64,000 nucleotides of DNA from Marinobacter sp. F4206 (GTDB lineage: Bacteria; Pseudomonadota; Gammaproteobacteria; Pseudomonadales; Oleiphilaceae), in assembly GCF_019392195.1 (NCBI RefSeq), contig NZ_JAHXKI010000002.1, positions 744,001-808,000 on the forward strand. Direction: 5' to 3'. Positions 61,085 to 64,000 of this stretch are shown piece after piece. Each line of letters starts with the position of its first letter. The stretch's first letter is position 1. The translations under genes were made by a program, and so were the position numbers. Under the pieces are notes generated by a model. That model did no database searches. It saw only the letters and a program-made list of their open reading frames with translations, and was not told the origin of the DNA.

Positions 61085-63324
61085 TTCTCCGAAACCCCTT
61101 GAAGCTGCTGTTCTACCTGTGCCTGGTGATTGTGATCCTGCTGGTGGGCTACAAGGCCTACCTCAATCTTTTCATGGAAGATTTCAAAGGCCTGCATACC
61201 GATCAGGTGGAGCGTATACAGAAGCGCACCAGCCCGGATGCGCCGATCAGCTTTGCCGTGGTTGGCAACATCAACAACTCCATCGGCATTTTCGAGGAAC
61301 GCATCATTCCCGAGCTGAACAACTCCGGGATTGATTTCATGGTATCGGCGGGCAACGCCGTCAGCGGCGGGGGCGAGGACAAGTACCGGGCGCTCTATGG
61401 CAGCCTGGGACATCTCACCATTCCGTACCTGCTGACCTTTGGCGCCCACGAATACGAGGACTTCGGCAGTTTTCGCTTCTACGACCACTTCGGCCCGCAT
61501 TTTTTCAGCATCAAGGCCGGCAGTAGCCGGCTGATCTTCCTGGACAGCACCGGCAAGACGCCCTGGCAGTGGCAGATTCGCTGGCTCAACGACCTGCTGG
61601 CCCAGGACGACTCCAGGGCCCGTATTCTATTTATCGGCCATCCGCCGCTGGAACCGGAGAAGAATGCGCCGTTCGATCAGCAGGATGATTACCTGCAGCC
61701 TCCGGAATTCCGGCAGGCACTCATGGCGGAAATCGAGCGACACGACATTGATCTGGCGTTCTCTGCCAACCTGTCGCTGTATTCAGAGGCCGAACAAGGC
61801 ACTACCACGTTCATCACCACCGGTGGCGCCGGCGGCCTGGTGCTGAACAACGACACCAGCTTCTACCACTTCGTCAGGGTGAGCGTCGGCGCCGATGGCG
61901 AGATCAGCCATTCCCTGGAACGGCTTAAGGTTGGCCAGCATCCGGTTCTGAAACAGCTGGAGAGCCTCTGGTTCTTCATCTACTCCCTGATCTATTCCGG
62001 TTACCTGAACTTTATCCTGATCCTCGCGGTGTTCGTGGCCATTACCATCAAGCTCTACACCACGATTTTCGTCGGCAAGGACTACTACCCGGACTACGAC
62101 CTGGACCCCTCCCCCTGGCTGGAAAAACCGCTCCGGGTGGCCATGTTCACCAACAACTATCTGCCATTTATCGGGGGCGTTCCCATCTCCATCGAGCGAC
62201 TGCGACGCGGACTGGAAGAGCTGGGCGACAAGCTCCTGATCGTTGCCCCCCGCTACAAGGATCAGCCGGAGAACGAGGAACAGGTTCTGCGCGTGCCCTC
62301 TCTCCTGGCCATGGGCGAGAAGCGGGAGTTCCGTCTGGCGAATATATTCCTGGCCAGAATTCGCAAAGGGGTGAAAGCCTTCCGCCCGGACATCATTCAC
62401 CTGCACCACCCCTTCTGGCTGGGCTCCCTCGGACTTTTCCTGGCCCGGACCCTCAAGGTGCCGGCCATCTACACCTACCACACCCGGCTGGAGCACTATG
62501 CCCACTTCGTGCCCCTGCCCGGCATGCTGTTTCGCAACCTGATCTCCCACGCCCTGATCAAGCGTTTCGCCAACAAGTGCGACGGTGTGATCGTGCCCAC
62601 TTACTCCACCGAAGAGTACCTGCGCATGATTGGCGTAAAGACGCCCACGCACGTTCAGCCCACGGGCATCGAATACCAGCGCTTTCAGGAGGTCCGGGAC
62701 GAGGATGTTCAGCGCTTACGAAACGAGCTGGCGCTGGATGACGAGAAAGTGTTTGTCAGCGTTTCCCGGCTCTCGAATGAGAAAAACATCGATTTCATGA
62801 TCGAGGCGATCGATTCCCTGCGTCGGCAAACGCAGGTGCCTTTCCGGTTCCTGATGATCGGCGATGGGCACCAGCGCGACCGCCTGCAACAGAAAATCGA
62901 CGATCTGGACCTGCAACGACATTTCACCCTGGTCGGCGCCGTGCCGCCTGAAGACATGGCCAACTGGTATCAGCTCGGGGATGCGTTCCTGTTTGCCTCC
63001 AAGTCGGAAACCCAGGGCATGGTCATCCTGGAAGCCATGGCAGCCGGCCTGCCGGTGGTTGCGGTACGCTCCAGCGGTATTGAGGACGTGGTCCGCCACG
63101 GCTTCAACGGGTTCAAGACCCCGGAAAATCAGGAGCTGTGGGTCCATGAAGTGAAACGACTGCTGGAAGACGATGAACTCCGCCGGGAACTGGCGGCCCA
63201 GGCCCTGGAATTCGCAGCGGACTACTCAGTGGAGCAGTTCGCCCGGGACGTTCGCAGTATCTACGCCAACACCCTGGCACTGGAGGCCAAGAAACGGAAC
63301 CGGCACTGGCACCAGGAGCATTGA
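61081..63324 (+). CDS. Fusion of a degenerate calcineurin-like phosphatase domain and a GT4 glycosyltransferase
   Basis: 747-aa protein. After an N-terminal helix (residues 9-25) residues 55-295 follow the metallophosphatase fold, but metal motifs are changed: VVGNINNS in place of DxH, SAGNAVSG in place of GDxx, FGAHEYED for GNHD, and SANLSLYS for GHxH; only IGHPP is kept. A central helix (about 310-335) precedes a GT4 domain (about 355-745) with LPFIGGVPISIERLRRGLEELG, IIHLHHPFWLG, and the donor site SETQGMVILEAMAAGLPVVA. Likely glycolipid synthesis with the flippase-like partner; the phosphatase-like part may be a binding module. Confidence 0.85.
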   Translation: MILRNPLKLLFYLCLVIVILLVGYKAYLNLFMEDFKGLHTDQVERIQKRTSPDAPISFAVVGNINNSIGIFEERIIPELNNSGIDFMVSAGNAVSGGGEDKYRALYGSLGHLTIPYLLTFGAHEYEDFGSFRFYDHFGPHFFSIKAGSSRLIFLDSTGKTPWQWQIRWLNDLLAQDDSRARILFIGHPPLEPEKNAPFDQQDDYLQPPEFRQALMAEIERHDIDLAFSANLSLYSEAEQGTTTFITTGGAGGLVLNNDTSFYHFVRVSVGADGEISHSLERLKVGQHPVLKQLESLWFFIYSLIYSGYLNFILILAVFVAITIKLYTTIFVGKDYYPDYDLDPSPWLEKPLRVAMFTNNYLPFIGGVPISIERLRRGLEELGDKLLIVAPRYKDQPENEEQVLRVPSLLAMGEKREFRLANIFLARIRKGVKAFRPDIIHLHHPFWLGSLGLFLARTLKVPAIYTYHTRLEHYAHFVPLPGMLFRNLISHALIKRFANKCDGVIVPTYSTEEYLRMIGVKTPTHVQPTGIEYQRFQEVRDEDVQRLRNELALDDEKVFVSVSRLSNEKNIDFMIEAIDSLRRQTQVPFRFLMIGDGHQRDRLQQKIDDLDLQRHFTLVGAVPPEDMANWYQLGDAFLFASKSETQGMVILEAMAAGLPVVAVRSSGIEDVVRHGFNGFKTPENQELWVHEVKRLLEDDELRRELAAQALEFAADYSVEQFARDVRSIYANTLALEAKKRNRHWHQEH

Positions 63325-63349
63325 TCGGGTTCACCTTGTGAGCCTGATC
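63323..63349 (+). terminator. Hairpin after the glycosyltransferase fusion
   Basis: GATCGGGTTCAC / CTT / GTGAGCCTGATC: 12-bp stem with two G-U pairs, starting at the stop codon. No T-run follows; it may stabilise the 3' end or terminate with Rho. Confidence 0.5.
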
Positions 63350-63404
63350 GGTTTAGACTGAATTCACGTATTACAAAAACCCTTTTATTGATCGGAGAGG
63401 TTAC

Positions 63405-64000
63405 GTGAGCGAAATTCCCGTCGGTATCAGCACCTGCCTGCTTGGCAAGGAAGTCCGCCACGATGGCGGCCACAAGCACTCCCGATACTGTACTCAGGTC
63501 CTGTCCAGACACTTCCAGTTCCGCTCCATCTGCCCGGAACTGGAAGCAGGTCTGGGCGTACCTCGGCCCGCCATCCACTTGCGCGAATACACCGACGGTC
63601 TCCGGCTCATCGAAACCAAAGGCGAGAACGACCACACCGATGCCATGCAGGCCTTTATCGACGCGGTTATGCCATCTCTGGGCAATCTGCGCGGCTACAT
63701 CCTGATGGCGAAATCGCCCAGCTGTGGCATGGAGCGCATCAAGGTCCATAACGAAGGTGGCAAAGTGACACGCCGCGACGGACGGGGCATGTTTGCCGAA
63801 GCTCTGATCCGCACCTACCCGCTGATGCCGGTGGAGGAAGAAGGCCGGCTGAACGATGACATGATCCGTGAAAACTTCATTGAACGCGTTTTCGCCTACG
63901 ACGACTGGATGCAGAATGTGGCCGGAGACAATCTGACCGCGAAGACACTGATCGAATTCCACACCCGTCACAAGTTCCAGTTACTGGCGCACTCAGAGAA
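63405..64000 (+). CDS. DUF523/DUF1722 (YbgA-type) protein, 3' end outside window
   Basis: At least 198 residues. DUF523 part: VGISTCLLGKEVRHDGGHK, SICPELEAGLGVPRPAIHL, and SPSCGMERIKVH with its Cys. The start of the DUF1722 (YbgA) part follows (LIEFHTRHKFQLLAHS). Proteins of this fusion type are common next to photolyase or DNA-repair genes; function unknown, although DUF523 cysteines suggest an iron-sulfur or thiol role. GTG at 63405 with GGAGAGG upstream. Confidence 0.88.
   Translation, partial: MSEIPVGISTCLLGKEVRHDGGHKHSRYCTQVLSRHFQFRSICPELEAGLGVPRPAIHLREYTDGLRLIETKGENDHTDAMQAFIDAVMPSLGNLRGYILMAKSPSCGMERIKVHNEGGKVTRRDGRGMFAEALIRTYPLMPVEEEGRLNDDMIRENFIERVFAYDDWMQNVAGDNLTAKTLIEFHTRHKFQLLAHSE

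Overview
The window reads as a chromosome segment of a marine, hydrocarbon-using gammaproteobacterium, most likely Marinobacter or a close relative. Grounds for this are an AlkB alkane hydroxylase, a large urea uptake and urease cluster, RadD, RlmF, a DUF6160 surface protein and moderately high GC. The assignment is inferred from gene content and was not tested by a database search.

Layout. 1-32 kb is a loosely organised region of single genes and small operons: phosphate and solute transport, a ferric-reductase-like flavoprotein, SlyD, RadD, a K+ channel, CspA, RlmF, a cation exchanger, pseudoazurin, an alanine module (lrp / ald / Na+:alanine symporter), a Rho paralogue without an RNA-binding domain, OsmC with a divergent GlxA/AraC regulator, and an S41-peptidase operon. 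It is littered with broken genes. Several are shortened copies of genes that stand intact elsewhere in the window (slyD, the YfcE-type phosphoesterase, the SEC-C/DUF3010 pair). Others are single genes that lost an internal or terminal part (an MBL hydrolase, a MmyB-type regulator, an AlkA-type glycosylase, a NERD protein). A short dispersed repeat (core ATCTGtcccGGTTTTc) lies between genes from 23.2 to 33.7 kb.

32.8-36.4 kb is an AT-rich island with a GIY-YIG-like membrane protein and a two-gene OLD-nuclease / UvrD-like helicase pair resembling Gabija antiphage defence, next to a frameshifted NERD gene.

37-50.5 kb is the urea block: ureDABCEFG and urtABCDE on the minus strand, and the divergent atzF (allophanate hydrolase) with a GntR gene on the plus strand. 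The 481-bp intergenic region has a near-consensus sigma-54 promoter towards atzF, a weaker one towards urtA, and repeated GCACC/GGTGC half-sites, which suggests NtrC nitrogen control. Urea is imported by Urt, hydrolysed by nickel urease, and AtzF supplies a second ammonia-releasing step.

51-64 kb holds a clear candidate CsrB/RsmZ-type small RNA (at least six hairpins with GGA in the loop) upstream of comEA, then lutABC (lactate oxidation) with an EamA exporter, gloA, alkB with a divergent GntR regulator, a DUF6160 protein, a flippase-like membrane protein coupled to a degenerate phosphatase-glycosyltransferase fusion, and a partial DUF523/DUF1722 gene.
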